Assembly: GCA_017541025.1 (NCBI GenBank)
Contig: JAFXZY010000034.1
Location: forward strand, 1 to 64,000
Origin: Bacteroidaceae bacterium
Lineage (GTDB): Bacteria > Bacteroidota > Bacteroidia > Bacteroidales > Bacteroidaceae
Reading direction: 5' to 3'
Length of the DNA: 64,000 nt
The position numbers and the translations under genes were made by a program. The notes beneath the pieces were generated by a model that saw only the letters and a program-made list of their open reading frames with translations, did not search any database and had not been told where the DNA came from. Below, in pieces: positions 8,475 through 16,393 of this stretch. Numbering within the stretch: the stretch's first letter is position 1; each line of letters begins with the position of its first letter.

Positions 8475-9290
8475 ATGAAAAAAGTTCTTTTGGCAGTACT
8501 CGCGTTCTGTATTTTACAGGCACTGGTTGGTGTAATAGTGACAATTCCTATGGCGATTTTGGGCATCAGACCCACAGATCCAACCATGTTTACCATGATG
8601 GCATTGGCACTTATTGTTGCTGATATATTAACCTTTCTGATTTGTTGGAAGGCTCTGAAGGTGATAGAGTTCCCTGAAACATTCCTATGCTATAATTCCA
8701 GTCTAAAGTGGAGTCTGATAGCTTTCGTTGCTGCTGTAATGTGTATTTTTGCAGGCGATTTGCTCTCTGAGATTATGAATTTGCCCAACATGATTGAGGA
8801 TGTGATGTTGGGGCTTGCTAATAATATCTGGGGTTTATTGGGTGTTGCAATAATCGGCCCTATTGTCGAGGAACTGGTATTCCGCGAGGGTATTTGCGGT
8901 CATCTGATGCGCAACGGCTCTTCCCCTTGGCGTGCCATCTGTATATCTTCCATCCTGTTTGGTATCATCCACTTTAATCCGGCACAGGTGCCTTTTGCCA
9001 TACTGATGGGTGTTATTTTTGGCGTTATCTATGCTAAGACGGGAAACATTGTACTGACAAGTATCATTCACATTCTTAACAATTCCTTCGCTATGTTTGA
9101 AGTAAGTGTGCTGGGCGATAAGGTGAAAGAATTCAGCATGGTGGAATGGGTTGGCGGCAAGGTGGTTGCCGGCGTTTGCATCATTGTCGGCTTTGCAGGA
9201 TGTGCTTATTTGCTGACCAAGTTCTGGGACAAAAAAGTAGTTAAGGAATTTACAGAATTTGATGAGACGGGAGATAATTATCAACGCTGA
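8475..9290 (+). CDS. CPBP-family intramembrane metalloprotease
   Basis: A 271-residue polytopic membrane protein with the three CPBP/CAAX-protease signatures: EELVFREG (about residue 136), FGIIHFNP (about 163) and HILNN (about 200). The glutamates and histidines would bind a catalytic zinc within the membrane. Family members process prenylated proteins in eukaryotes and bacteriocin-like or unknown substrates in bacteria. It is the first gene of an operon; its end overlaps the next gene by 29 bases. Confidence 0.9.
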   Translation: MKKVLLAVLAFCILQALVGVIVTIPMAILGIRPTDPTMFTMMALALIVADILTFLICWKALKVIEFPETFLCYNSSLKWSLIAFVAAVMCIFAGDLLSEIMNLPNMIEDVMLGLANNIWGLLGVAIIGPIVEELVFREGICGHLMRNGSSPWRAICISSILFGIIHFNPAQVPFAILMGVIFGVIYAKTGNIVLTSIIHILNNSFAMFEVSVLGDKVKEFSMVEWVGGKVVAGVCIIVGFAGCAYLLTKFWDKKVVKEFTEFDETGDNYQR

Positions 9291-10158
9291 TGCTTGTAAG
9301 CGTTGCGGACGGTGTGCCCGCGTATGTCCTTCAGCTGTCTATACTCAAGAGAAGGGTGAAGTGCCTGTGGTTCGCAAAGCCGGGAACTGCATCCAGTGCG
9401 GTCATTGTGTGGATGTGTGCGAGGCTTCAGCCATCCGGCATTCCGACTTCCCTGCCGAGCATATTCACCGTATTAAAAAAGAGTCCATTCCATCGCCTGA
9501 ATCTCTGATGGAACTGATGAAGAGCAGACGTTCCAACCGCACGATTACACCTGCTCCCATTCCCATAGAATCCCTTTCGGATATCATAGAAGCTGCTTAC
9601 ACGGCTCCTACCGCAGAGAATTCCAGAAAAGTGGTCGTAACGGTCTTGCTAGGCGAGGACATAAAGGCGGTGGAGGATGCCACCATGAAGTTCTTCCTGC
9701 GTCTGGCCGGCATACTGATGTCGCCCGTTTTACGTCCGCTAACCAAACTGTTCCTAAGAGACCTATACAACGAAGCCGCAGAACTCTACCGATTTGAACG
9801 TAAGTGGCGCGAAGGGAAGCGTCCGTGCACCTGTAACGGAACAGCGTTGCTGGCGTTCTGTGCCCCTAAGGGGTACGACTTCGGCTGGCAAGACTGTAAC
9901 CTGGCTTACCAGAATGCTTCGCTGATGGCAGAGGCTCATGGTATCTCGCAAATCTACATGGGACTGGTGCAGATGGCGTTCAAAAATATGGGACGCAAGA
10001 AGACAGAACGCCTGCTTCATTTACCTAAGAACCACAAGCTATACGCGCTGATGGCTTTAGGTATGCCAGCATTCTATTATCCAAACTATTCAGATAAACC
10101 TAAGAATCCATATCAGCATGAATTTTTCCAAACTTCTCCTGACTCTTCTGACCAGTAG
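9262..10158 (+). CDS. Ferredoxin-nitroreductase fusion
   Basis: A 298-residue protein. The N-terminus carries two [4Fe-4S] motifs (CKRCGRCARVCP and CIQCGHCVDVCE), followed by a nitroreductase-fold FMN domain from about residue 85 (SRRSNRTITPAPIP, TAPTAENSRK). Such fusions transfer electrons from reduced ferredoxin or a similar donor to an unknown oxidized substrate. The ATG at 9262 is used; a TTG directly before it is also in frame. It overlaps both neighbours, pointing to translational coupling. Confidence 0.85.
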   Translation: MRREIIINADACKRCGRCARVCPSAVYTQEKGEVPVVRKAGNCIQCGHCVDVCEASAIRHSDFPAEHIHRIKKESIPSPESLMELMKSRRSNRTITPAPIPIESLSDIIEAAYTAPTAENSRKVVVTVLLGEDIKAVEDATMKFFLRLAGILMSPVLRPLTKLFLRDLYNEAAELYRFERKWREGKRPCTCNGTALLAFCAPKGYDFGWQDCNLAYQNASLMAEAHGISQIYMGLVQMAFKNMGRKKTERLLHLPKNHKLYALMALGMPAFYYPNYSDKPKNPYQHEFFQTSPDSSDQ

Positions 10159-11446
10159 TATTGCTTTTTATGTCCACGCCCAGGACCTGACGCATGAGGT
10201 GGAGGCTGATACGCTGAAATGGCCCGTTCCATCGGTTAAAGACGAATGGAAGTTGGAATATTTGCCACATAACAACGCGAACCATAACGTTTATGTTTAC
10301 AAAGACAAGTTGTACGATGCCCTCTTTACTCGTACGCTTGGCTGGAACGGAGGTGATGGGGTGCAAACCACTATGCTGCCGGACGGAAATGTTTTCTGGT
10401 CGTTTAACGACAGCTTCTATGGTCGTGTAAATGCCAGTACGAGGGCACGTGGCAATTGCACCTTCCCGCGTAACAGTATTATGGTTCAGACACCCGGTGA
10501 GGATGGACTGCCCGGCACAAAGAGCAGCAATCTGGTATGGTTAGCCGACTGGATTAACAAGTCGCAAGGTACATGCCGTACGCACCTGCGTCATCCGAAA
10601 GGCGAGAAGACCGAGGCACAGATTAAAGCAGGTGAGATTGACCAGCAATGGCTATATTGGGCCGGAGATGCAACAGTAGTAGACGGACAGCTGCAGATGC
10701 TTTGGGCGGGTGTCTATAACGGTACGGAAAATCTGATGCAGAACGATAACCGTGCCTTGGCCATCTATTCGCTCGAAGGAAACCCCGGCGATGATACATA
10801 TCTGAAGCTATTGAGTGTGGATCACAACTTTTTCGAGAAAGATCCCATAGGCTACGGTCAGACACTGTGGGAGGATGAAGACGGCCATACCTACCTGTAT
10901 TCCTGCAACCAATACAAGAAGAACCCAAACGATGCCTTGAACACCTCTTCGCCTGTGGTCGCACGTGCCCAAACACACGATCTGCGTTCGCCTTGGGAAT
11001 ACTATATTGCCGATGAAAAGGGCAATTTCAGTTGGCAAAAGACCTATCCAACGACAGCTGAGGTGAACCGCTCTGCTATCTCAAGCCGATCTGTCTCTAC
11101 TGCATGGGTCTTTAAAGACGGAGATTACTACTACATGACAGCACAAGGCTTTGTGTTTGGTAAACAGTTGTACATCATGCGCAGCAAGAATCCCTGGGGA
11201 CCTTTCGAGGAATGCCACCAGCTGTGGACAATGCCTTGGGTGTTGGACAAGAAAGGTACGCGAACATATCAAAATTTTTACATGCCGCACCTGCACCAGA
11301 CTCTCTCGCGCGAAGGTGAGCTGGTCTTTTCCACTAATACCGACTGCAAAGAATTTAGTGATAATTTCAATGCTCAAGGGTCAGCAGACTTCTATCGTCC
11401 TTTCTTCTTCAGAGTGTATAATTGGAAAGCGGTATTTGAGGAATAA
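10118..11446 (+). CDS. Secreted beta-propeller (DUF5005-like) protein
   Basis: A 442-residue protein with a clear signal peptide (residues 1-21, ending VHAQ). The mature part is rich in tryptophan, tyrosine and aspartate in a propeller-like pattern (FWSFNDSFYG, TLWEDEDGHTYLYS, STAWVFKDGDYYYMTAQG), resembling DUF5005/five-bladed glycosidase-like proteins. It probably binds or cleaves carbohydrate in the periplasm or at the surface, but no catalytic residues can be named with certainty. Its start lies 41 bases inside the nitroreductase gene. Confidence 0.6.
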   Translation: MNFSKLLLTLLTSSIAFYVHAQDLTHEVEADTLKWPVPSVKDEWKLEYLPHNNANHNVYVYKDKLYDALFTRTLGWNGGDGVQTTMLPDGNVFWSFNDSFYGRVNASTRARGNCTFPRNSIMVQTPGEDGLPGTKSSNLVWLADWINKSQGTCRTHLRHPKGEKTEAQIKAGEIDQQWLYWAGDATVVDGQLQMLWAGVYNGTENLMQNDNRALAIYSLEGNPGDDTYLKLLSVDHNFFEKDPIGYGQTLWEDEDGHTYLYSCNQYKKNPNDALNTSSPVVARAQTHDLRSPWEYYIADEKGNFSWQKTYPTTAEVNRSAISSRSVSTAWVFKDGDYYYMTAQGFVFGKQLYIMRSKNPWGPFEECHQLWTMPWVLDKKGTRTYQNFYMPHLHQTLSREGELVFSTNTDCKEFSDNFNAQGSADFYRPFFFRVYNWKAVFEE

Positions 11447-11448
11447 GA

Positions 11449-11526
11449 AGCCCCCTCCCCATCCCTCCCCCGAGGAGGAGGGGGAGTATAGCCTACCCCT
11501 AACCCCTCCCAAAGGAAAGGGGAACC
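11449..11526. repeat. GC-rich palindromic repeat, two copies
   Basis: Two adjacent units of the CCCCTnnCC...GGAGGGG family (CTCCCCCGAGGAGGAGGGGG and ACCCCTCCCAAAGGAAAGG) fill the space after the propeller gene. The same family occurs inside several genes of this window. Confidence 0.7.
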
Positions 11527-11568
11527 TTTTTGATTCAAATAGTAAAATTCAATATTTAAAAGGAACAA

Positions 11569-12528
11569 ATGACGACATCACATAAAAATAAAAAAGCCTC
11601 CCTCCTCGGGGGGAGGTTTGGTGGGGGGCTTCTTCTTCCCCTCCTCGGGGCGACTGGGGTCTTTAGAGTAGCCACTGAATGTGGCTACGGCCCCACAAAG
11701 GTGAGCGAATCCCTATTCGCGAAGGAGGGCAAAAGGTTGGTGGGGGGCTTGGTTTTAGCTATGCTTTTGCTGACATCCTGTTATAAGATTATCAGGACTA
11801 CGGCACCTAAGATTGCGGAAGCAGGTTCTACCATCGAGGTAAGCTTTACCGTTGTGGATGATGGTTCCAGCACACAGAACTTTGTTACCGACTGGTCGTA
11901 TGCCGGCATCCGTGTGCCGGAAGGATGGGAAGTAACCGTTCCCAAAGGGGCACATCAGCAGTTTGCCGAGAACTGGGTGTATTACAGCGACGGAAGCAAA
12001 GTGAACAGTCAGCACAATATGGTGGCATGCGATAAGTTGACTGAGTTCTGCAACACAGCTTTTAAGAAGAGCAAATACACATGGCACGGATTCCAAAGTC
12101 AGAAGAAAGTACCTAAGAATATCTCGGCTTGCTGGCGCAACGGGTGTGATTCCATCAGGATTACCTTTCTGGTAACCATTCCTGAGGATGCCAAGCCAGG
12201 CAAATACACCATCGACTTTGTTGGAGGTGATGAAGAGGACGATGCTGGCATTAACAAGTACAATGCATATACAGATGCCAAGGATTCCAGAATCTTTCAT
12301 GTTGGAACGGTCAACAACTCATACATTGAGAACAAAGCTACAAATCTGGCATGTCAGATAGAAGTGACAGAAAGTGCCACAAACGTAAAATCTGCCATTT
12401 CATCGGAAGTAACTATAAATGGGAAGGGAATATATACCCTCGATGGGAAGAAGGTGAGGGGTACAAAAAACACCGAAGGACTGCCCCACGGTGTTTATTA
12501 TATAGATGGTAAAAAAGTAATCCGATAA
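11569..12528 (+). CDS. Lipoprotein with repeat-derived N-terminus
   Basis: An open frame of up to 319 residues. The mature part follows a lipobox (LAMLLLTSC, cysteine near residue 71) and is a secreted beta-rich domain, ending in a tail typical of Prevotella (GIYTLDGKKV ... GVYYIDGKKVIR) that resembles sorting tails. The first 60 or so codons are built from inserted palindromic repeats, so the true start is uncertain: it could be 11569, or a later start just before the lipobox. No function can be assigned. It ends at a strong terminator. Confidence 0.6.
   Translation: MTTSHKNKKASLLGGRFGGGLLLPLLGATGVFRVATECGYGPTKVSESLFAKEGKRLVGGLVLAMLLLTSCYKIIRTTAPKIAEAGSTIEVSFTVVDDGSSTQNFVTDWSYAGIRVPEGWEVTVPKGAHQQFAENWVYYSDGSKVNSQHNMVACDKLTEFCNTAFKKSKYTWHGFQSQKKVPKNISACWRNGCDSIRITFLVTIPEDAKPGKYTIDFVGGDEEDDAGINKYNAYTDAKDSRIFHVGTVNNSYIENKATNLACQIEVTESATNVKSAISSEVTINGKGIYTLDGKKVRGTKNTEGLPHGVYYIDGKKVIR
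11596..11745. repeat. Palindromic repeat cluster within the lipoprotein frame
   Basis: Successive dyads lie inside the open frame: a CCTCCTCGGGGGGAGG unit, GTAGCCAC/GTGGCTAC (about 11669-11689), and GCGAATccctATTCGC (about 11704-11719). They separate a short ATG-led stretch from the hydrophobic core of the signal peptide. Confidence 0.65.
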
Positions 12529-12780
12529 AGACAAAGGGCACCCGTTTGGATGCCCTTTTTTCTAAAGTATAAGGTCAACGCCTTTTCGTCTTGAAGGTTC
12601 CGTTTAAGCCAAATGAGCAGAGCGATGCTTGCATCAGCTATGCCATGGCGTAGGAAGCTCGACACAAAGTGTCAACTCTTGAAGGTCTTGAACATCTTGA
12701 ATTCTTGAACGTCTTGAACTCTTGAACCTTTTGAACCCTTGAACCTTTGAACTCTTGAACAGTTAACGTTAGGGTTAACG
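12524..12780. repeat. Large repeat copy A (inverted relative to B and C)
   Basis: From ATAAAGACAAAGGGCACCC onward this segment matches, in reverse complement, the DNA after pnp (33165-33345). From TCTTGAAGGTTCCG onward it is closer to the copy at 32938-33112, including GAGCGATGCTTGCATCAGC and the CTTGAAC-type word array. It appears to be a hybrid of the other two copies. It includes the stop of the lipoprotein gene and its terminator. Confidence 0.85.
12536..12561 (+). terminator. Rho-independent terminator
   Basis: GGGCA...TGCCC hairpin (12536-12555) with six T, just after the lipoprotein gene. It is identical to the pnp terminator at 33312-33337. Confidence 0.85.
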
Positions 12781-12784
12781 TTGA

Positions 12785-12880
12785 TTACCTCATACAACTG
12801 GTAGTTCCCAATGCGGTAATGATAGAAGCAATAATGCTTGCTACAAGGTGAAGTATAGTCTTCCACGTTTCTTTCTTCAT
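12785..12880 (-). CDS. Smalltalk-type 31-residue membrane peptide
   Basis: The peptide starts MKKETWKTILHLVASIIA and ends GTTSCMR, matching the Bacteroidales 'smalltalk' family of about 30 residues: a basic start, one hydrophobic helix, and a TSC-containing end that looks like a lipobox. The function of the family is unknown. It usually lies next to HU-like and amidase or P5-like genes, as here (P5-like gene 75 bases upstream, then the HU-like gene). Confidence 0.8.
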   Translation of the reverse strand: MKKETWKTILHLVASIIASIITALGTTSCMR

Positions 12881-12955
12881 ATAGCTTAGTAGTTTAATGG
12901 GTTAATAGCTTAATTGATTGTTTTAGTTTACGTAACTATCACTTTCATTCTTTCA

Positions 12956-13369
12956 TTATTTCAATTTTTCATTTTGAAACAGCTGCCAGGCGCGTTGGAT
13001 AAGATTGTCATCCAGATCCATGCCGGACTCCATCTTGGCCATGGCTTTTACGAGGCGGGGCCAGTCCTTCTCCGTCAGTCGTTGGTTACCACCAAAGCCA
13101 GTGAGGAGGCAGACATGGCGGATGTAGCTCTGCGTGTTGTTCTCCGACGGTGGCGCCCAACGGGTGATGATGTCCCTCACACAGTTTAGCCGGTACTTGG
13201 TGGCATAGATGCGGAGCAGGCAGAAGGCTGCCCTGATACCGTATTCCATCGATTCAAAGTGACAAAAAGACTCTCCCCCAACCCCTCCCTTTCCGGGAGG
13301 GGAGCAGTTTGTCATCTGCCCTAGCCACTTGCTTTTACCAACGCGGATGTTCAATGGGTTGTTGTTCAT
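12956..13369 (-). CDS. P5-like structural/lysozyme-like protein
   Basis: A 137-residue protein starting MNNNPLNIR, with FESMEYGIRAAFCLLRIYATKY and IITRWAPPSENNTQSYIRHV. These are hallmarks of the Bacteroidales 'structural protein P5' family, a phage-type, probably murein-degrading fold. Residues about 23-34 (CSPPGKGGVGGES) are a copy of the GC-rich palindromic repeat read in frame, which splits the otherwise contiguous N-terminal motif; enzyme activity may be affected. It lies between the HU-like and smalltalk genes. Confidence 0.7.
   Translation of the reverse strand: MNNNPLNIRVGKSKWLGQMTNCSPPGKGGVGGESFCHFESMEYGIRAAFCLLRIYATKYRLNCVRDIITRWAPPSENNTQSYIRHVCLLTGFGGNQRLTEKDWPRLVKAMAKMESGMDLDDNLIQRAWQLFQNEKLK
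13268..13305. repeat. Palindromic repeat inside the P5-like gene
   Basis: CTCCCCCAACCCCTCCC, then CCGGGAGGGGAG, inserted in frame and read as CSPPGKGGVGGES. Confidence 0.7.
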
Positions 13370-13375
13370 CTTAGT

Positions 13376-13482
13376 TTACTGTTTACCGTTTACGGTTTGT
13401 AACTTTCGTTCTTCACTCTTCACTTGAAGAGAGGGGGCTTGCGCCCCGCTCTCCATTCCCCCTAAAGGGGGGTTAGGGGGTC
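13376..13482. repeat. Mixed word and palindromic repeats
   Basis: A TTTACCGTTTACGG word array, a CTTCACTCTTCAC word array, GGGGGCTTGCGCCCC and CCCCCTAAAGGGGGG fill the gap between the P5-like and HU-like genes. No gene is present. Confidence 0.65.
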
Positions 13483-14058
13483 TTAGTCTTCATCCGCTCC
13501 TGGCTCATCGCCACCGCCGTTGTCGTCACCGCCGCCCTCGTTAGGGTTAGGGTTTACATTGGTGTTGTCACCGCCGCCGCCGTTCTCTCCCCCCTCGCCT
13601 TCGGGAGAGGGGTCGGGGGTGAGGCTGTTGTTCCCGTTATCGTTCCCACTAGTCGCCTTCGATGTGGCGCTGGCTTTCTTCAGCGTAGCCTCCAGGTTCA
13701 GGCTCTTGGCAATCAGTTCGCCAGTAGCACGGGCACGCAGTTTCCCACCCTTGATGTGCTTTGTCACCGAGAAGACATCTTCGCTCACGGCACCGCCGTT
13801 GTTCCTGATGCCGAGCGAGAAGATAGCCAGATCGGCAATCTTCACGTTCTTGCCCTCCAGCAGCAGTTCCTTGATGCACAATACCATGTCGGTGAGCATT
13901 CCCTTGATGGCGCCCCTCGAGTATGGCGTATTATGGCTCGACATGTGTTCGGCCAATCCGTCCAGCGTGACGGTCTCTTCGATTACGGGGAAGGCAAAGA
14001 ACTTCCCGTAAGCCGCCGACTTCGAGTTCTTGTTCTGTTTCAATAGATATAAAATCAT
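13483..14058 (-). CDS. HU-family DNA-binding protein, extended
   Basis: A 191-residue HU-like protein of the Bacteroidales type (MILYLLKQNKNSKSAAYGK, then HMSSHNTPYSRGAIKGMLTDM) with the HU fold in residues about 1-125 and a low-complexity Gly/Asn/Asp tail. The start at 14058 is chosen by family similarity; the longer frame only adds repeat-derived codons. The tail contains SLTPDPSPEGEGGE, an in-frame palindromic repeat (13586-13627). It probably binds or bends DNA and travels with smalltalk and P5-like genes. Confidence 0.85.
   Translation of the reverse strand: MILYLLKQNKNSKSAAYGKFFAFPVIEETVTLDGLAEHMSSHNTPYSRGAIKGMLTDMVLCIKELLLEGKNVKIADLAIFSLGIRNNGGAVSEDVFSVTKHIKGGKLRARATGELIAKSLNLEATLKKASATSKATSGNDNGNNSLTPDPSPEGEGGENGGGGDNTNVNPNPNEGGGDDNGGGDEPGADED
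13586..13627. repeat. Palindromic repeat in the HU-like gene
   Basis: CTCCCCCCTCGCCTTCGGG, then AGAGGGGTCGGGGGTGAGGC; the in-frame product is SLTPDPSPEGEGG. Confidence 0.75.
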
Positions 14059-14156
14059 AATCAGAATAAGTGAAAAGTGAAAAATGAAGAGTGAAAAATT
14101 TGCTACCGCGCGACTTGCATCTTCATCAACTCTGTCAGAGTGTTTCTCTGATAGTG

Positions 14157-14164
14157 CAAAATTA
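14157..14164 (-). promoter_or_regulatory. -7 promoter element TAATTTTG
   Basis: Bacteroidota -7 element 100 bases before the HU-like start. No good -33 box is seen. The 14185-14339 stretch has a GTGCGCATcATGCGCAC dyad and no gene. Confidence 0.5.
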
Positions 14165-14339
14165 CAACATTCCAACACCCCCAATCGTGCGCATCATGCG
14201 CACCCATACGTTACGATGCGATAAACACAAAAAAATAGCCCCGTACAACCTACACGAGTGAGCTACGGATCAACGTAACCTTTCAGTTGTAAAGGACTAT
14301 TTATAAATATGATGCTTTCTTGAAACTGCTTCTATGGAT

Positions 14340-14762
14340 TCATTTAAAAGGAATCTCTATATCCTCCTTAAATTGTTCTTCAAGAAAAAGCGGTGGAGCT
14401 ATGATAGATTCTATCGGAGTGTTGATAGTCTTTAAGTACATCACTCCACGCAAGGCACCATAGCCAAATGAAGCAAACTGTGCCTGCATAGCACGAGAAA
14501 GTGTCAGCGTCGATTCCTTAACAAGCATCGGAAGTGATTCCTCCGCAAGTTCCACGTATGTAGCAAATTCAATAGCCAAGATTTCTTCCAACTCCTGTTT
14601 AAGAGTCATATTGATGATAACACGAACTGTATGCCGCTCATTATTATAGGCGAAATCAAAGCCGAAATTACCTTCTATATCCTTTTCACTATCGACATTC
14701 CCATAATTGGGAGAAAAACGCATCAGGTCAAAACCTGTCAATTTGTATTTTATTTCTTTCAT
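14340..14762 (-). CDS. Putative SecB-like chaperone (TAC system)
   Basis: A 140-residue protein with a beta-strand-rich centre and an end (FGYGALRGVMYLKTINTP then IIAPPLFLEEQF) that resembles the SecB C-terminal helix and the 'LAPINF'-type tail. It lies seven bases after an HTH antitoxin-like gene, which itself follows a toxin-like gene. That order (toxin, antitoxin, chaperone) is the canonical toxin-antitoxin-chaperone layout. The SecB assignment is inference from weak sequence likeness plus context. Confidence 0.55.
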   Translation of the reverse strand: MKEIKYKLTGFDLMRFSPNYGNVDSEKDIEGNFGFDFAYNNERHTVRVIINMTLKQELEEILAIEFATYVELAEESLPMLVKESTLTLSRAMQAQFASFGYGALRGVMYLKTINTPIESIIAPPLFLEEQFKEDIEIPFK

Positions 14763-14769
14763 ATGACTA

Positions 14770-15231
14770 CTAACTTAATGACAATTGATGCTTTTTGTTA
14801 TGCCGTCTTGACATATAAGAGAATCCTCCAAAGAGTCTGCGGCTTTCAATACTTCCGGTAGCTTCCTTAAAAGGAAGATTACTTACCGAAATATTTGTGA
14901 TAATTGGCACGCTGAATTGATAAGGACGTACTTCACTGGGGATGCATATAAGACTCACCCCCAGTGCTTTCTCAATCTTTGCAATGGTCTTCAAACCAAG
15001 ATTTTCCTTGCCGCTAAAGAGCTTAGTCACCTGTGCTGGGGTAACATCTATCATCTCAGCAAGTTGTTTCTTGCTAATACCTCTTACACGAAGAACATGC
15101 TCTAAGTAGAGGGCGATTTGCATCGATTTCAGTAACCATTCTCGGTTTTCTTCCCTGTACTTGGCTTCTTCTTGCTCTTTTGCAGACGCAGGTTTTGCTA
15201 CTTCTTGCAGCCGTTTCAAATTAAATCCCAT
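14770..15231 (-). CDS. HTH antitoxin with C-terminal extension
   Basis: A 153-residue protein with an XRE-type HTH (residues about 50-100: RGISKKQLAEMIDVTPAQVT then FSGKENLGLKTIAKIEKAL). After the HTH comes a roughly 50-residue hydrophobic-to-basic tail, the place where chaperone-addiction segments occur in TAC antitoxins. It should neutralise the product of the upstream gene and repress the operon. Spacings are 14 bases to the toxin and seven to the chaperone gene. Confidence 0.7.
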   Translation of the reverse strand: MGFNLKRLQEVAKPASAKEQEEAKYREENREWLLKSMQIALYLEHVLRVRGISKKQLAEMIDVTPAQVTKLFSGKENLGLKTIAKIEKALGVSLICIPSEVRPYQFSVPIITNISVSNLPFKEATGSIESRRLFGGFSYMSRRHNKKHQLSLS

Positions 15232-15245
15232 AGTTTACGTCTTTT

Positions 15246-15791
15246 TTACAGGTCCTCGTTGTCCACGATTCCTTCTCTTTTTAGGTATTGTAGCACCCAG
15301 TCAATTTTGGCAAAAACATGATCCTTCAGAACGGGTGACTCCTGAATGGTCTTTGCAAGTTTTAATCCGCCATAAACAATCAAATAACAGTTTTGTTCAA
15401 TTTTGATAGCATACAGCCGGATAAAAGTGTGATTGTTCTTACCATATCCCTTGACGGGTATTCTTTCCATTGAATAGAGATACTTACCGTCCAAGGGCTG
15501 AAAGTAGTTATCGAAGTCAGGATCTATGCCTTTTCTGGCATTGTCTGCCAACTCCTCTAAGAAATGTTCAAGCCTATTTGCATCAAAAGCGACACTAAAG
15601 GCAGCCTTTTCTGGATTATTTTCCAAATCCACCCATATATCCTTGTCGAGAAAATCAATATGTTCGCGGAAAAACGATAGCAGGAACTCTTTGTCGTTCC
15701 ATTCATGAAACAACCGATGAAATTCATTTCTGCTCTCACCATCATACTGTACTGCATACAAGTATGGAGGATAAATTTCTATTATTTCCAT
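15246..15791 (-). CDS. Putative RelE/HigB-like toxin
   Basis: A 181-residue protein, longer than most RelE toxins. The C-terminal half (RIPVKGYGKNNHTFIRLYAI then YLIVYGGLKLAKTIQESP and a final helix) resembles phage Gp49/HigB-type toxins, usually mRNA-cleaving ribosome-dependent RNases. The N-terminal half is not recognised. It is the first gene of the cassette and is preceded by a consensus promoter with an overlapping dyad. The toxin role rests on the fold-like tail and on the HTH partner. Confidence 0.6.
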   Translation of the reverse strand: MEIIEIYPPYLYAVQYDGESRNEFHRLFHEWNDKEFLLSFFREHIDFLDKDIWVDLENNPEKAAFSVAFDANRLEHFLEELADNARKGIDPDFDNYFQPLDGKYLYSMERIPVKGYGKNNHTFIRLYAIKIEQNCYLIVYGGLKLAKTIQESPVLKDHVFAKIDWVLQYLKREGIVDNEDL

Positions 15792-15823
15792 ACAATATTT
15801 AACCCGTAGGTTTATTTTCGGTG

Positions 15824-15858
15824 CAAAATTAGTGTCTTTCTTTGAATCACCAAAGAAA
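15824..15858 (-). promoter_or_regulatory. TAC promoter with overlapping operator dyad
   Basis: TTTG (15851-15854), 19 bases, TAATTTTG (15824-15831) form a consensus promoter. A perfect 8-bp dyad TTTCTTTG-6-CAAAGAAA (15837-15858) covers the -33 box, a likely autorepression site for the HTH antitoxin. Confidence 0.75.
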
Positions 15859-15958
15859 TTATCGACTTTTTTGATAAAAAGTCACATTTTTTTGCAAATA
15901 CTATGATGATTTGCTTAGTTTAATGTAAAAATTATCAATAGCACCACTCTCCATTTTC

Positions 15959-16168
15959 CTACGGCTCGCCGAGGTACTCAACGATGTGGCGGACGGCCTG
16001 GGGTGAGAAGAACTTGGCATTCTTGCTCTGGTAGCAGGCGGCAAGGGCGGCCACGAGGGGCGGACAGCGGCGTATCCAGGCGTTCAGGTGGTTCGTGGCC
16101 ACGTGGGGGTCGCTGTCGGGAAAGTAGAGCATGGCCAGCTCCGACTTTGCATAACTTCTTATCTTCAT
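15959..16168 (-). CDS. DUF4248 protein
   Basis: A 69-residue protein of the DUF4248 family (KIRSYAKSELAMLYFP, then HLNAWIRRCP and FFSPQAVRHIVEYLGEP). Family members sit beside VirE-like genes in Bacteroidales; the function is unknown. The start at 16168 lies downstream of a -7 element TACTTTTG at 16193-16200, so the longer frame is excluded. In related genomes this gene is near HU-like and smalltalk genes, from which it is separated here by the TAC cassette. Confidence 0.85.
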   Translation of the reverse strand: MKIRSYAKSELAMLYFPDSDPHVATNHLNAWIRRCPPLVAALAACYQSKNAKFFSPQAVRHIVEYLGEP

Positions 16169-16192
16169 ATTCTTACTATGTTGTTTTCGGTT

Positions 16193-16200
16193 CAAAAGTA
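16193..16200 (-). promoter_or_regulatory. -7 promoter element TACTTTTG
   Basis: Bacteroidota -7 element 25 bases before the DUF4248 start. Confidence 0.5.
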
Positions 16201-16312
16201 TGATGTTTACGATGCCTAAATATGATACTTACGGGCGACAAGTGGCATACTTGCAAAGAGCAGTATGGGTCCGTAGGACAGTACCCATTAGCGGTTTCCC
16301 GTTTCCTCTCAT

Positions 16313-16357
16313 GCGTACGCAGGAAGTGTTACAGTCGGCAAAAGTTCCTGCGTACGC
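16313..16357. repeat. 13-bp inverted repeat after VirE gene
   Basis: GCGTACGCAGGAA (16313-16325) and TTCCTGCGTACGC (16345-16357) form a perfect dyad with a 19-base spacer. The 16201-16393 gap contains no gene and also carries a TGGGT/ACCCA dyad near 16266-16288. Confidence 0.75.
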
Positions 16358-16393
16358 GCGAGGAATTTATGAAAACTACTGTCCCATAGTGTC

